Shown piece by piece: positions 8,341 to 16,617 of a DNA stretch of 64,000 nt. Numbering within the stretch: position 1 is the stretch's first letter; the number at the start of each line of letters is the position of its first letter. The stretch comes from Streptomyces cinnamoneus. Lineage in GTDB: Bacteria > Actinomycetota > Actinomycetes > Streptomycetales > Streptomycetaceae. A program made the translations under genes and the position numbers. Location: the NCBI RefSeq assembly GCF_002939475.1, contig NZ_PKFQ01000001.1, positions 4,337,001 through 4,401,000 on the forward strand, in the 5' to 3' direction. The notes beneath the pieces were generated by a model, which did no database searches, was not told where the DNA came from, and was given only the letters and a program-made list of their open reading frames with translations.

Positions 8341-8469
8341 ATGGTGCTTCTCGACCTGCAAGTCATGAAGCCGGGGGAGGGCGAAGAGGTGCTCCTGCAC
8401 TTCGGAGCGAGCGTCGGCGCGAGCGAGCTCAGCTTGCTGCTCTGCCACGATCCGGAGGAACCGGAGTGA
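8341..8469 (+). CDS. orphan SapB/AmfS-like class III lanthipeptide precursor
   Basis: A 42-residue peptide gene with a strong GGGAGGTGAGAGGA ribosome site directly before ATG. It begins MVLLDLQVM: the (L/F)LDLQ leader box of RamS and AmfS that class III synthetases (RamC/AmfT) recognise. Its core contains S-E-L-S-L-L-L-C-H-D (residues 28-37), the Ser-x2-Ser-x3-Cys pattern that becomes labionin/lanthionine, and nearly the S-x-x-S-L-L-L-C-x-D of the first SapB ring. Unlike RamS it has only one Cys and ends in an acidic tail (DPEEPE), so at most one such ring could form. No LanKC enzyme or ABC exporter is in the window, so maturation would have to occur in trans through a ram/amf locus elsewhere. 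An intact terminator follows at 8482-8506. Function as a morphogen or signal is inference. Confidence 0.75.
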   Translation: MVLLDLQVMKPGEGEEVLLHFGASVGASELSLLLCHDPEEPE

Positions 8470-8481
8470 CCGTGAGAGCGA

Positions 8482-8506
8482 GGGGGCACTCCGGGTGGGT
8501 GCCCCC
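8482..8506 (+). terminator. terminator after the RamS-like peptide gene
   Basis: Inverted repeat GGGGGCAC (8482-8489) and GTGCCCCC (8499-8506) with a 9-base loop, 13 bp after the peptide stop codon. It has no T run, as is usual in Streptomyces. Confidence 0.7.
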
Positions 8507-8568
8507 GACCAGACCGCGGGCAGCGGTCACCACACCGCCGAGCTGTTGCCCGAAGCGATCGACTGCGT

Positions 8569-8632
8569 GTCGCCGCTCTCCACCCGCCGCGCAGCAGGAC
8601 GTTGCCGCTCTCCACGCGCCGAGCAGCGGGAA
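8569..8632. repeat. 32-bp imperfect tandem duplication
   Basis: Two adjacent 32-bp copies (8569-8600 and 8601-8632) match at 27 of 32 positions by eye and share the core GCCGCTCTCCAC. They are gene-free, between the lanthipeptide-like gene and the protease gene. Confidence 0.75.
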
Positions 8633-8807
8633 CAGAGGCCGGTGGCCTCCTTCGACGGCCGTGAGCAGGTGGCCGGGGCGAGTGCTTGATCAGATCTCGT
8701 GACAAAAACGCATCCGTGTTCTTCCATGTGCGTGATTGCCGATGCGGCAGTCGGCTGGGGCCGTTGTCCCCTCCCGGCCGTACCCGTCCCGTACAGGAAG
8801 TGATCGC

Positions 8808-9593
8808 ATGCTGCGTGCGTTACGCACCCTCGGTCTCGCCGTTCTCGCGGCTGGCCTGACCCTCACCGCGACCCCGGCCGCGACAGCCGCCCCGGCCGCC
8901 GCCACCGCCCCCGCCCGGGAGCTCACGCCCGTCGGCGGCGGCACGGGGATCATCTTCCGGATGACCCCGACCCCGGAGGAGCGCCAGGGCTTCTACGTCT
9001 GCACCCTCACCGCCGTCGGCCGCGACAACGCCGGCAACCTGGTCGGTCTGACCAACGCCCACTGCTTCATCGACGAGAAGGGCAACAAGCTGGTCGGGGA
9101 GAAGGTCTACCGGGACACCTCTCCCGCCGGGACCGCGGCCGCCCCGGCCGACCTCAACGCCAGCCGCCCCGACCTGGAGACGGGCCCCATCGGCACCGTG
9201 ACCTCCGTCAGCACGCCCAACAACCTGCTGAACGCCGGACCCAAGGGCCTCGACTTCGCGGTCATCAAGCTGGACGAGTCGAGAGTCGCCCCCACCGCCA
9301 CCGTCGGCGGAGTGACCATCTCGTCGATCGGCGCCCCGCCCGCCAACGGCACCCGCATGTGCAAGCAGGGCCACCGGACGGGCCTGACCTGCGGCATCAA
9401 GCTGGGCACCCACGACATCTGGTTCACCCACCTCATCTGGACCAACGGCGGGGACTCCGGCTCCCCCGTGGTCAGCGGTCAGACGCTGGTCGGAAACGCC
9501 TGGGGCGCGCAGCACAGTTCGGCGATCCTCGACATCATCGCTGAGATGAACGCCAACGGCGGCGTCGGCGCGGGATTCCACCTGGCGACCTGA
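8808..9593 (+). CDS. secreted trypsin-fold serine protease
   Basis: Exported protein of 261 residues with a signal peptide (MLRALRTLGLAVLAAGLTL then an Ala/Pro/Thr-rich segment up to about residue 40). The chymotrypsin-fold triad is visible in order: His in LTNAHCF, Asp in LDFAVIKL, Ser in GGDSGSPVV. Two further Cys residues (MCKQGH and LTCGIK) may form a disulfide. Length without the leader suits a small extracellular protease with no pro-domain as long as that of alpha-lytic enzymes. AGGAAG stands 7 bp before the ATG. The substrate is unknown. Confidence 0.88.
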   Translation: MLRALRTLGLAVLAAGLTLTATPAATAAPAAATAPARELTPVGGGTGIIFRMTPTPEERQGFYVCTLTAVGRDNAGNLVGLTNAHCFIDEKGNKLVGEKVYRDTSPAGTAAAPADLNASRPDLETGPIGTVTSVSTPNNLLNAGPKGLDFAVIKLDESRVAPTATVGGVTISSIGAPPANGTRMCKQGHRTGLTCGIKLGTHDIWFTHLIWTNGGDSGSPVVSGQTLVGNAWGAQHSSAILDIIAEMNANGGVGAGFHLAT

Positions 9594-9994
9594 GCCGGCC
9601 GGGGCACCGCCCCGCCCCGCGCCTCGGGGCGGCCCCCGCCGGATGTCAGTACGCGGACACGACGTCAGCGCGTGCTGCGGGGCGCCCGGCCAAGTGATCC
9701 TGCGGCCTGGAGAGTCCAGCCTGGCGGCTTCGGCCTAGCGGCTTCGACCGGGCGCCTGATCGCGCGCATGCTCGGCGCTGTCGCCCGGCATGAAGCCGAG
9801 CACAAGGCAGAGCGCAAGGCCGAGCGCCAGCAGCGGCCGCGCCGCCAGGCCACGGAGGCGGGAAGGGTGGGCAGCGCTGAGCGGTTCTCTCCCGGCATCG
9901 GGGGCATCGAGATCCGCACCCACGGGAGACGCTCTGTGGGCGTTGACCAGGTGATGCCCCGGAGCCGGCACGGCCGTGCGGGGCGCCCCGGAGT
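9594..9994. other. gene-poor gap between protease and msrA
   Basis: Beyond the terminator this 400-bp stretch holds no convincing gene. A minus-strand frame at about 9735-9921 encodes a hydrophobic run (LLALGLALCLVLG) but lacks a ribosome site and homology, so it is left uncalled. GCGGCTTCG occurs twice close together near 9723-9747. Confidence 0.45.
9612..9632 (+). terminator. terminator after the secreted protease gene
   Basis: CCGCCCCG / CGGGGCGG 8-bp perfect stem with a 5-base loop, 18 bp past the stop codon. Confidence 0.65.
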
Positions 9995-10642
9995 TCAGTC
10001 CTGGGCGGGTGCGACGCCGACAGGGCAGCTGACGCCCGTCCCGCCGATCCCGCAGTAGCCCGCCGGGTTCTTGGCCAGGTACTGCTGGTGGTACGCCTCC
10101 GCGTGGAAGAAGGGGGGCGCGGGGGCGATCTCCGTGGTGATCGGGCCGTAGCCCGCCGACGTCAGCACCGGCTGGTACGCCGTGCGCGAGGACTCCGCCG
10201 CCGACTGCTGGGCGGGGGAGTGGGTGTAGATCGCCGAGCGGTACTGGGTGCCCACGTCGTTGCCCTGGCGGTTGCCCTGCGTGGGGTCGTGGGACTCCCA
10301 GAAGACCTTGAGGAGGGTCTCGTACGGCACCACCGAGGGGTCGAAGACGACGCGCACCACTTCGGCGTGGCCCGTCAGGCCACTGCACACCTCCTCGTAG
10401 GCCGGGTGCTGGGTGCCGCCGCCCTGGTAGCCGACGAGGGTCGTCCAGACGCCCTCGGTCTGCCAGAAGATGCGCTCCGCGCCCCAGAAGCAGCCCAGGC
10501 CGAAGTCGGCCACCGCCAGGCCCTCGGGATACGGGGGCGCCAGCGGGTTGCCGAGCACCGTGTGGCGCTCCTGGAGGGCGAACTGCGGGGCGGGGCGGCC
10601 CTTGAGGGGCCCCTCGGGGTTCTGCTGGCGGTTCGGGGACAT
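9995..10642 (-). CDS. msrA: peptide methionine sulfoxide reductase A
   Basis: Repairs methionine-S-sulfoxide in proteins using thioredoxin. It is 215 residues, the E. coli MsrA length class. The catalytic motif GCFWG is at residues 50-54 with Cys51 as nucleophile. The C-terminal pair in [13 protein letters not shown] supplies resolving cysteines. [21 protein letters not shown] is the conserved MsrA block around the active site. It is apparently monocistronic, with the next minus-strand gene ending about 80 bp upstream. A GAGGAGAG ribosome site precedes ATG 10642. It fits the oxidative-stress theme at the far end of the window (AhpCD/OxyR), but the genes are not linked. Confidence 0.96.
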   Translation of the reverse strand: MSPNRQQNPEGPLKGRPAPQFALQERHTVLGNPLAPPYPEGLAVADFGLGCFWGAERIFWQTEGVWTTLVGYQGGGTQHPAYEEVCSGLTGHAEVVRVVFDPSVVPYETLLKVFWESHDPTQGNRQGNDVGTQYRSAIYTHSPAQQSAAESSRTAYQPVLTSAGYGPITTEIAPAPPFFHAEAYHQQYLAKNPAGYCGIGGTGVSCPVGVAPAQD

Positions 10643-10724
10643 CCGGCTCTCGCTCTCCTCGGCTCAGTGGTCCGTCGACAAGAACGTACGGCCGGGGCCG
10701 TGGATTCCGGCCCCGGCCGGGCGG

Positions 10725-11765
10725 TCAGCGGCGGGCGCCCGCGATCGCCGCGTCACGCACCTGGCAGAACGCCTCCGCCGGCTCGGGGGCGTACGCCCAC
10801 GGCTCGGCCCCCACGTGGCCGTCCACCCGCCGGAACTGTTCCACGGCCTCCGCGTACCGCTCCTGCGTGGTCAGGATGAACGCCAGGAAGTGACGCGCCT
10901 CCGCCAGGCGGGGGTGGTCCGGCCGGCACGCCGCCACGTCCATCAGCGCGGCGTCGACCATGATCGTGAGGTCCACCGAGCGGTAGGCGACGTCCGGGGC
11001 GTCGTCGTCGAGGTGGTCGTGCCAGTGCAGCAGCGGCAGCAGCGTCATCAGGTGACCGGGCGGGGCCGTCCGCGCCGCACCCCACGCGAACTCGCGGACC
11101 AGCTCGTCGGAGCCGTGCCACCTCGGGTACCAGTACAGGAGCGCGGACCGGTGGGCCCCGAAGTGGTACGGGGCGCGGGCCGTCACCTCGGCCCACAGCT
11201 TCCGCATCTCCTCGTGCGGCGCGCCCAGGCCCTTGTACAGCGCGATCTGGGCGGCGTACGGGGTGGGGTCCTCGGGCGCGGCCAGCGACACCGCGCGGTC
11301 GAAGTCCTCCCGGGCCTCCGCCAGCATCCGGTGGAAGCCGGCGAACTGCTCGGCCGTGGTGTCCTTGGCCCAGGCCGCGCCGCGGATGTCCCAGGCCACC
11401 GTCACCTTCGCGGAGGCCTTGACGACCGCCGCGGCAGGGTCGCCGGGGCGCGCCGCCTCCCAGGCCCGGAGCCAGGCGTCGTCCTTGGCCGCCTCACCGG
11501 CGACGATCCCGACGAGGGCCGAGCGCCGCTCCCAGTCGGTGCCCGTGGCGGCGAGCGCCTGCGCGGCGGGCTGCCAGTCGCCCCGGGCGAGGGCCGCCAC
11601 CACGGCGTCGGCCTCGGGGTCCGGGAAGGAACGTTCCGTGTTCTGCCGCTCCGGCGGCAGCCAGCCCTCGGCGGCCAGCTGGGCGGCGGACTGTGCCGCG
11701 CGCCGCTTCTGTCTGATCCAGAAGAAGGCGGGCACGGCGATGACGAGGAGGAGGGACAGCAGCAT
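10725..11765 (-). CDS. membrane-anchored helical-repeat protein, paralogue A
   Basis: Protein of 346 residues with one N-terminal membrane segment (MLLSLLLVIAVPAFFWI, then RQKRR), putting a large helical domain in the cytoplasm. The C-terminal two thirds resemble TPR-like helical pairs. Shared blocks with the gene at 13850-14941 are ARAPYHFGAHRSALLYWYPRWHGS and LAFILTTQERYAEAVEQFRRVDGHVGA near the end, so the two are clear paralogues. No catalytic motif is seen; DUF4034-type similarity is possible but not certain. It lies just downstream of an M48 metallopeptidase gene on the same strand (57 bp between them), with the second paralogue upstream, suggesting one functional module. Confidence 0.75.
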   Translation of the reverse strand: MLLSLLLVIAVPAFFWIRQKRRAAQSAAQLAAEGWLPPERQNTERSFPDPEADAVVAALARGDWQPAAQALAATGTDWERRSALVGIVAGEAAKDDAWLRAWEAARPGDPAAAVVKASAKVTVAWDIRGAAWAKDTTAEQFAGFHRMLAEAREDFDRAVSLAAPEDPTPYAAQIALYKGLGAPHEEMRKLWAEVTARAPYHFGAHRSALLYWYPRWHGSDELVREFAWGAARTAPPGHLMTLLPLLHWHDHLDDDAPDVAYRSVDLTIMVDAALMDVAACRPDHPRLAEARHFLAFILTTQERYAEAVEQFRRVDGHVGAEPWAYAPEPAEAFCQVRDAAIAGARR

Positions 11766-11822
11766 GCCTGAGGGTCATCCGATCGGTAATCGAGAGGGCG
11801 GGAGAGGAAGAGTGGAGACAAG

Positions 11823-13610
11823 TCAGAAGGCGGGGGCGGTGGTGCGCAGCAGCTCGCGCAGTGGTGCCGTGTCGGGGACGTCGTCGACGGCCTGCCGTAC
11901 CGCCGCCGCCACCGCCTCGTCGGCCCGGACGCCCGTCGGCAGCAGCAGCCGGGCCGGCTCCGCCCAGGACGGCTGCCAGCGGGCCGCCGCCGTGTCGGCC
12001 AAGGTCAGTTCGGTGAGGTTGCACAGCCCGGAGTACAGCGCGGGGCGCAGGAACTCCCGCGCGGCCCGGCCCCGCGCCCGGGCGGCCTCCGGGGACTTGG
12101 GCAGGTGGCCGGCGACCTGCCACAGCAGGCCCGCGTCGACGGCGTCGAGGAACGCCGCGAGGTCCGCCGCGGGGGCCGGTCCGGGGGCCGGCGGCGCGGG
12201 GACGGGTGCCGATGTCCCGGCTCCCGCCGGGTCCGCCGCGTGAGCCGGCGGTGCGGGGGCGGCTGTCGGCGTCGGGGCCACCGCGTCGGTCGGTCGTGCC
12301 GGCACGGGCGCCGGAAACCCGGCCGTCGCGTCCGCCGTGATGACCGTCCCCGCCGCCGCCAGCGCCTCCCGTACCGGACGCGCCTCCTCCAGCGTCAGCG
12401 CGTACATGGTCCGGTGCGTCAGCTCCGGCCACTCCACCCGTTCCAGGGCCAGGGCCTCGGGGGTGAGGACGGCATCCTCAAGATCCGCCAGGACCCGCTC
12501 CACGTCGCGCAGCAGTGTGAGCGCGGGCCGCGCCGGCGCCGCTTCGCGGCCGTCGTCGGGCAACGCCTCGATCAGGCGGCACCGGTCGGCCAGCGGCGGG
12601 TGGGTGTCGTACGGGGACGGTTCCTCAGACGGGGGTTCGCTCCGCAACTCCGCCAGGTCCTCCTGGCGTTCCGGGGCCGTGAGCAGGTGTCGCAGGCCGC
12701 CGAAGACCTCGCCTCGCGGCGGGAGGAGGCCCGCCGGGACGCCCATCGTCGCGTAGCGGCTCATGTAGAAGTCGTGGGCCGCACCGAGGGCGGCGGTCTC
12801 GCGGAGCGCCGAGGCCGTGGCGTCGCGTCCGGCGATCCGCGCCGCCGTCCGGTCGGCGGCGAGTTCCTGCGCCCGGCCCGCCCCGTGGGTGGCCCGCAGG
12901 TAGAACCGGGCGTACGCGAGGAAGGGCCTGGCCATCGTCCGGTAGGTGAGCCCGGCCCTGCCGGTCTTCACCGGCTTGGCCTCGCGGCCCTTGGCGACCG
13001 CCTTGGCGGCGGCCCTCTCCTGGCGCGAGTGCTCCTTGTCGATCCGCTTCCGTTCTTGCTCCTGGAAGGCCTCCACGGTCCGCAGCACGCTGTCGCGGCC
13101 GCGGTGGGTGATGCCGGCGAGCCGGGTGTCGGTGTTGCCGTAGTGGGCGAGCTCATGGGCGAGCACGGCGTGCAGCTGCGGCTCGGTGAGCCCGGTCAGC
13201 AGCGGTACCCCGACGTAGAGCCGGCGGGGGCCGGGCAGCAGGCCGAGCAGGCGGGCGTCCTCGGAGACGCCCGCGTTCGCGTCCCCGGTGAGGAGGATCG
13301 TGTCGGGCGGCCGGGTGTCGGCCCGCTCGGCCAACGAGCGGACCGTACGCCACAGTTCGGGCTGTTCGGCGTCCGTGACGGGCAGTCCGGCGACGTCGGC
13401 GTGGCCCGGCCTGCCGAGCGTCAGGGTTCCCCGGACGACGGGGACGCCCAGCAGGACGGACAGGACGGTCAGCTTGACCGCGACCGCGGTCGGTGCCCAG
13501 GTCCAGGCCGCGACGTCGGCGCCGAGCAGCGCGCCGAGCACGGCCAGCGTGAGCAGATGGAATCCGGCCAGCAGGGCGAATGCCCGTAAGGCGCGCAGAG
13601 ATGTGCCCAC
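11823..13610 (-). CDS. M48-family membrane zinc metallopeptidase
   Basis: Integral membrane protease of 595 residues in the HtpX/Ste24 class. Two hydrophobic segments lie near the N terminus (about 10-30 and 40-58). The zinc-binding HELAH is at residues 152-156 and the third ligand is Glu249 in QELAADRTAARIAG. A charged insert (about 185-215, EQERKRIDKEH) separates them. The C-terminal half is unlike HtpX: a Pro/Ala-rich linker near 430-480 and a helical end domain of unknown role. HtpX-type enzymes clear misfolded membrane proteins; a similar role here is inference. It is flanked on both sides by two paralogous anchored proteins on the same strand. Confidence 0.88.
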   Translation of the reverse strand: MGTSLRALRAFALLAGFHLLTLAVLGALLGADVAAWTWAPTAVAVKLTVLSVLLGVPVVRGTLTLGRPGHADVAGLPVTDAEQPELWRTVRSLAERADTRPPDTILLTGDANAGVSEDARLLGLLPGPRRLYVGVPLLTGLTEPQLHAVLAHELAHYGNTDTRLAGITHRGRDSVLRTVEAFQEQERKRIDKEHSRQERAAAKAVAKGREAKPVKTGRAGLTYRTMARPFLAYARFYLRATHGAGRAQELAADRTAARIAGRDATASALRETAALGAAHDFYMSRYATMGVPAGLLPPRGEVFGGLRHLLTAPERQEDLAELRSEPPSEEPSPYDTHPPLADRCRLIEALPDDGREAAPARPALTLLRDVERVLADLEDAVLTPEALALERVEWPELTHRTMYALTLEEARPVREALAAAGTVITADATAGFPAPVPARPTDAVAPTPTAAPAPPAHAADPAGAGTSAPVPAPPAPGPAPAADLAAFLDAVDAGLLWQVAGHLPKSPEAARARGRAAREFLRPALYSGLCNLTELTLADTAAARWQPSWAEPARLLLPTGVRADEAVAAAVRQAVDDVPDTAPLRELLRTTAPAF

Positions 13611-13698
13611 AGGGCAGAGTCCCCCACCTGAAGGGTCGGCGAAGCAACAGCTAGGGGATCATATGTGCGATTGGGGTGCAGGTGGGTGGAATTTCGCC

Positions 13699-13776
13699 GG
13701 GCGCCGAACCGCGCGCGCCGAACCGCGCGCGCCGAACCGCGCGCGCCGAACCGGGCGCCGAACCGGGCGCCGAACC
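13699..13776. repeat. six short tandem repeats ending in GCCGAACC
   Basis: Six consecutive units: one GGGCGCCGAACC, three of 14 bp (GCGCGCGCCGAACC), then two of 12 bp (GGGCGCCGAACC). They sit in the 239-bp gap between the M48 gene start and the stop of the upstream paralogue gene. The likely origin is replication slippage; a transcript end or binding array is possible. Confidence 0.85.
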
Positions 13777-13849
13777 CCGCCGGGGGCCGACCTCCGCCCT
13801 TGTCCCCCGATCACACCGGGGCCGGCCCCCTGCGCCTCCCCACCGTCCG

Positions 13850-14941
13850 CTACGCGGAGTGCCGCCCCGCCTCGAAGCCCGCCACCGCGATCGCCCGGTA
13901 CGCGGCGTACGCGGCCACCGGGTCCTGCTCGTACGTCCACGGGAGCGCCCCGATGTGGCCGTCGATCTTCCGGAACTGCTCCAGGGCCTCCCCGTGGCGG
14001 TCGGCGCGGACCAGGAACCAGGCCAGGAGGTGGCGGACGTGCGGCAGCACCGGGTGGTCCTCCGGGGCATGGTTCACCGCGTACTGGGCGGCCTCGACCG
14101 CGTCGCGGATCACCGCGCTCTGGAACAGGCTCCGCACCAGCTGCACGTCCGGCAGGTGGTCGAAGACCGCGAACAGCGGCAGAGCGGGCAGCAGGCTGCC
14201 CTGCGGCGCGCTCGCCGCGGCGGCCCGCGCGAAGGACTCGGCGCGCTCCCGGGAGCCGTGCCACTTCGCGCTCCAGTAGCGCAGCGCCGACAGGTGCGCG
14301 CCCATGTGGTGCGGGGCGCGGGCCGTGACCGTCTCCCACAGGGACTGGAACTCCGCCTCGCTCGCGCCCAGGCCCCGGGCCACGCCCAGCTCGACGATCG
14401 CCGGGACGGGATCGCCCGGCGCCAGCAGGGCCGCCTCGGCGCGGACCGAGCGGGCCTCCTCAAGGATCATGCGGTAGTCCTGCGACGACGGGTCGCGCAT
14501 GGCCTGCTGGACCAGGAACTCGGCCTGCACCGCCGCGCCGCCCGGGTCCTTCGGGGCCACCACGCGCCAGTGGCGCAGCCACATGCCGCCCGTGCCCGGC
14601 GCCTCGGCGAGCTCGGCGGCCGCGGCGCCCGCCAGGGTCTGCACCCGCTGCCAGCGCAGCTCGGCGGCGGTGGTCGCGTCCGTGCGGGCCAGCAGGTCGG
14701 CGGCGGGCTTCCAGTCCTGGGTGCGGCGGGCCTCCTCCACGGCCGTCAGCAGCTCCGGGTCCGGGCCGGGCAGCCGTACGTCCAGCCGCTCGGGCGGTGC
14801 GAAGCCGTACGCGCCCGCCGGGTCGACGGCCGGGCCGGCGCCCCGCAGCGCGTCCTCCCCGGCGCGCCTGCGGCGCAGGGCGGGCACCACCACGAACCCG
14901 CACACGACGACGAGTGCCAGCAGGATGATCAGAAACTCCAT
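13850..14941 (-). CDS. membrane-anchored helical-repeat protein, paralogue B
   Basis: Paralogue of the 10725-11765 product: 363 residues, one N-terminal membrane segment (FLIILLALVVVCGFVVV then RRRR) and a long cytoplasmic helical domain. Shared blocks are ARAPHHMGAHLSALRYWSAKWHGS and LLAWFLVRADRHGEALEQFRKIDGHIGA. It is the first gene of the minus-strand trio with the M48 peptidase and paralogue A. Function is unknown; as anchored helical scaffolds the pair might present or regulate substrates of the peptidase, which is inference from position only. ATG 14941 is used; upstream bases show only a weak ribosome site. Confidence 0.75.
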   Translation of the reverse strand: MEFLIILLALVVVCGFVVVPALRRRRAGEDALRGAGPAVDPAGAYGFAPPERLDVRLPGPDPELLTAVEEARRTQDWKPAADLLARTDATTAAELRWQRVQTLAGAAAAELAEAPGTGGMWLRHWRVVAPKDPGGAAVQAEFLVQQAMRDPSSQDYRMILEEARSVRAEAALLAPGDPVPAIVELGVARGLGASEAEFQSLWETVTARAPHHMGAHLSALRYWSAKWHGSRERAESFARAAAASAPQGSLLPALPLFAVFDHLPDVQLVRSLFQSAVIRDAVEAAQYAVNHAPEDHPVLPHVRHLLAWFLVRADRHGEALEQFRKIDGHIGALPWTYEQDPVAAYAAYRAIAVAGFEAGRHSA

Positions 14942-15041
14942 GCGTTGTCCTGAAACCAGAGAGGGATGAGAAACGGCGACATAGACGGACAGGGACGACC
15001 AGCCGGACAGCGGCGGAATCGTTCATCTGCCTGTGACAAGT

Positions 15042-15075
15042 GAACAGGAGTGTTCCGTCGAACGGCGACTACCCT
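15042..15075 (+). promoter_or_regulatory. metB promoter, leaderless, with small inverted repeat
   Basis: TACCCT at 15070-15075 is a plausible -10 element ending 7 bases before the ATG at 15083, predicting a leaderless mRNA. GAACA-GGAG-TGTTC (15042-15055) is an inverted repeat covering the -35 area and may be an operator for methionine-responsive control. No SAM riboswitch is present. Confidence 0.45.
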
Positions 15076-15082
15076 CGGGACA

Positions 15083-16228
15083 ATGAGCGACCAGCACAGC
15101 TTCGAAACCCTCGCGATCCACGCCGGGCAGGACCCGGACCCGCTGACCGGGGCCGTCGTACCGCCCATCTACCAAGTCTCCACCTACAAGCAGGACGGCG
15201 TCGGCGGCCTGCGCGGCGGCTACGAGTACAGCCGCAGCGCCAACCCCACCCGTACCGCCCTGGAAGAGAACCTGGCGGCCCTGGAGGGCGGTGCCCGCGG
15301 CCTCGCCTTCGCGTCCGGCCTCGCCGCCGAGGACTGCCTGCTGCGCACCCTGCTGGCCCCCGGCGACCACGTCGTCATCCCGAACGACGCCTACGGCGGC
15401 ACCTTCCGGCTCTTCGCCAAGGTCGTGGCGCGCTGGGGCGTGGAGTGGTCGGTCGCCGACACCTCCGACCCGGCCGCGGTCCGCGCGGCGATCCGTCCGC
15501 AGACCAAGGCGATCTGGGTCGAGACGCCGTCCAACCCGCTGCTCGGCATCACCGACATCGCCGCCCTCGCCGGCATCGCCCACGAGGCCGGCGTGAAGCT
15601 GGTCGTGGACAACACCTTCGCCAGCCCCTACCTCCAGCAGCCGCTGGCGCTGGGCGCCGACGTCGTCGTGCACTCCACCACCAAGTACATGGGCGGTCAC
15701 TCCGACGTCGTCGGCGGCGCGCTCGTGACGGCGGACGCCGGCCTCGCCGAGGAACTGGCCTTCCACCAGAACGCGATGGGTGCCATCGCCGGCCCCTTCG
15801 ACTCCTGGCTGACCCTGCGCGGCATCAAGACCCTCGCCGTGCGCATGGACCGGCACAGCGCCAACGCCGAGCGCATCGCCGAGCTGCTGGTCGCGCACCC
15901 GAAGGTGACCCAGGTCTTCTACCCCGGCCTGCCCGGCCACGCCCTGCACGAGGTCGCGGCGAAGCAGATGCGCGCCTTCGGCGGCATGGTCTCCTTCCGG
16001 GTCGAGGGCGGTGAGGAGGCGGCGGTCGAGCTCTGCAACCGCACCGAGCTGTTCACCCTGGGCGAGTCCCTGGGCGGCGTGGAGTCGCTCATCGAGCACC
16101 CGGGCCGGATGACGCACGCCTCCGTGGCCGGTTCGGCGCTGGAGGTCCCCGCGGACCTGGTGCGCCTGTCGGTCGGCATCGAGTCGGCGGACGACCTGAT
16201 CGCCGACCTGACCCAGGCACTGGGCTGA
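15083..16228 (+). CDS. metB: cystathionine gamma-synthase / PLP Cys-Met metabolism enzyme
   Basis: PLP enzyme of 381 residues joining cysteine to an activated homoserine to give cystathionine for methionine synthesis. Family marks: [11 protein letters not shown] near residues 47-57, ASGLAAEDC (phosphate-binding part), [21 protein letters not shown], and the PLP lysine Lys201 in [12 protein letters not shown]. The C-terminal [19 protein letters not shown] is typical of gamma-synthase/gamma-lyase members, and the two activities cannot be separated by eye; Streptomyces copies in this setting are usually called MetB. An upstream in-frame start at 15050 is rejected because the -10 element falls inside it. 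Confidence 0.93.
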   Translation: MSDQHSFETLAIHAGQDPDPLTGAVVPPIYQVSTYKQDGVGGLRGGYEYSRSANPTRTALEENLAALEGGARGLAFASGLAAEDCLLRTLLAPGDHVVIPNDAYGGTFRLFAKVVARWGVEWSVADTSDPAAVRAAIRPQTKAIWVETPSNPLLGITDIAALAGIAHEAGVKLVVDNTFASPYLQQPLALGADVVVHSTTKYMGGHSDVVGGALVTADAGLAEELAFHQNAMGAIAGPFDSWLTLRGIKTLAVRMDRHSANAERIAELLVAHPKVTQVFYPGLPGHALHEVAAKQMRAFGGMVSFRVEGGEEAAVELCNRTELFTLGESLGGVESLIEHPGRMTHASVAGSALEVPADLVRLSVGIESADDLIADLTQALG

Positions 16229-16365
16229 CGGCTGACCGGTACGGGCAGCGGGCCGGCCCGCGAGGGCACCGGGCCGGCCTGTGGAGCACCGAGCCGGGCC
16301 CCGGCGCCGTGTCCGGCGCCCGGGGCCACCGTGGGAGCCGGCCGTCCCCCCGCTGCGGGATCGTT

Positions 16366-16617
16366 TCACCACCCCCGCAGCGGTGGCGTGCGCTCGGCCG
16401 GCCGGGCTGCCCACGGCTCCGCGACGGCGGCCCACACGCAGAACGCCACCACCACCGCCACCAGCAGCGCCCACCCCACGGCCCGTACGGCCCGGCGGCG
16501 GCGCAGCAGACGGCGGCCCTCCTCGGCGGCCCGCCGGACCACGTCCGGCGGGAGCGCCGGATGACGGCCCTCCAGCATCCGGCGGACCTCGTCCTCCTTG
16601 CGGTCGTGGCCGCTCAT
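16366..16617 (-). CDS. small membrane protein coupled to a sigma factor gene
   Basis: An 83-residue protein with a charged N-terminal helix (EDEVRRMLEGRHPALPPDVVRRAAEEGRRLLRR, quoted here only in part as motif text), one membrane segment (AVGWALLVAVVVAFCVWAAVA) and a short outer tail. The start ATG overlaps the stop of the sigma-factor gene (ATGA), implying translational coupling. The topology, cytoplasmic N-terminus and single span, is what a minimal membrane-bound anti-sigma factor or sigma partner would have, but no zinc-binding ZAS motif is present. Confidence 0.72.
   Translation of the reverse strand: MSGHDRKEDEVRRMLEGRHPALPPDVVRRAAEEGRRLLRRRRAVRAVGWALLVAVVVAFCVWAAVAEPWAARPAERTPPLRGW

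Larger units (their letters stand above)
8470..8807. other. intergenic region with terminator, tandem repeat and promoter
   Basis: After the terminator (8482-8506) there is a 32-bp tandem repeat (8569-8632), then a less GC-rich stretch with TGATCAGATCTCGTGACAAAAACGC that probably holds the promoter of the secreted protease gene. A reading frame at 8495-8689 overlaps the terminator and repeat and was not accepted as a gene. Confidence 0.5.

Noticed and set aside
8495-8689. 64-residue frame after the RamS-like gene, considered as a second peptide gene
   Set aside because: It starts inside the terminator hairpin, runs through the tandem repeat, lacks a ribosome site and has no lanthipeptide pattern.
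9735-9921. Minus-strand hydrophobic frame (LLALGLALCLVLG) downstream of msrA
   Set aside because: No ribosome site, no conserved motif; only a single hydrophobic run.
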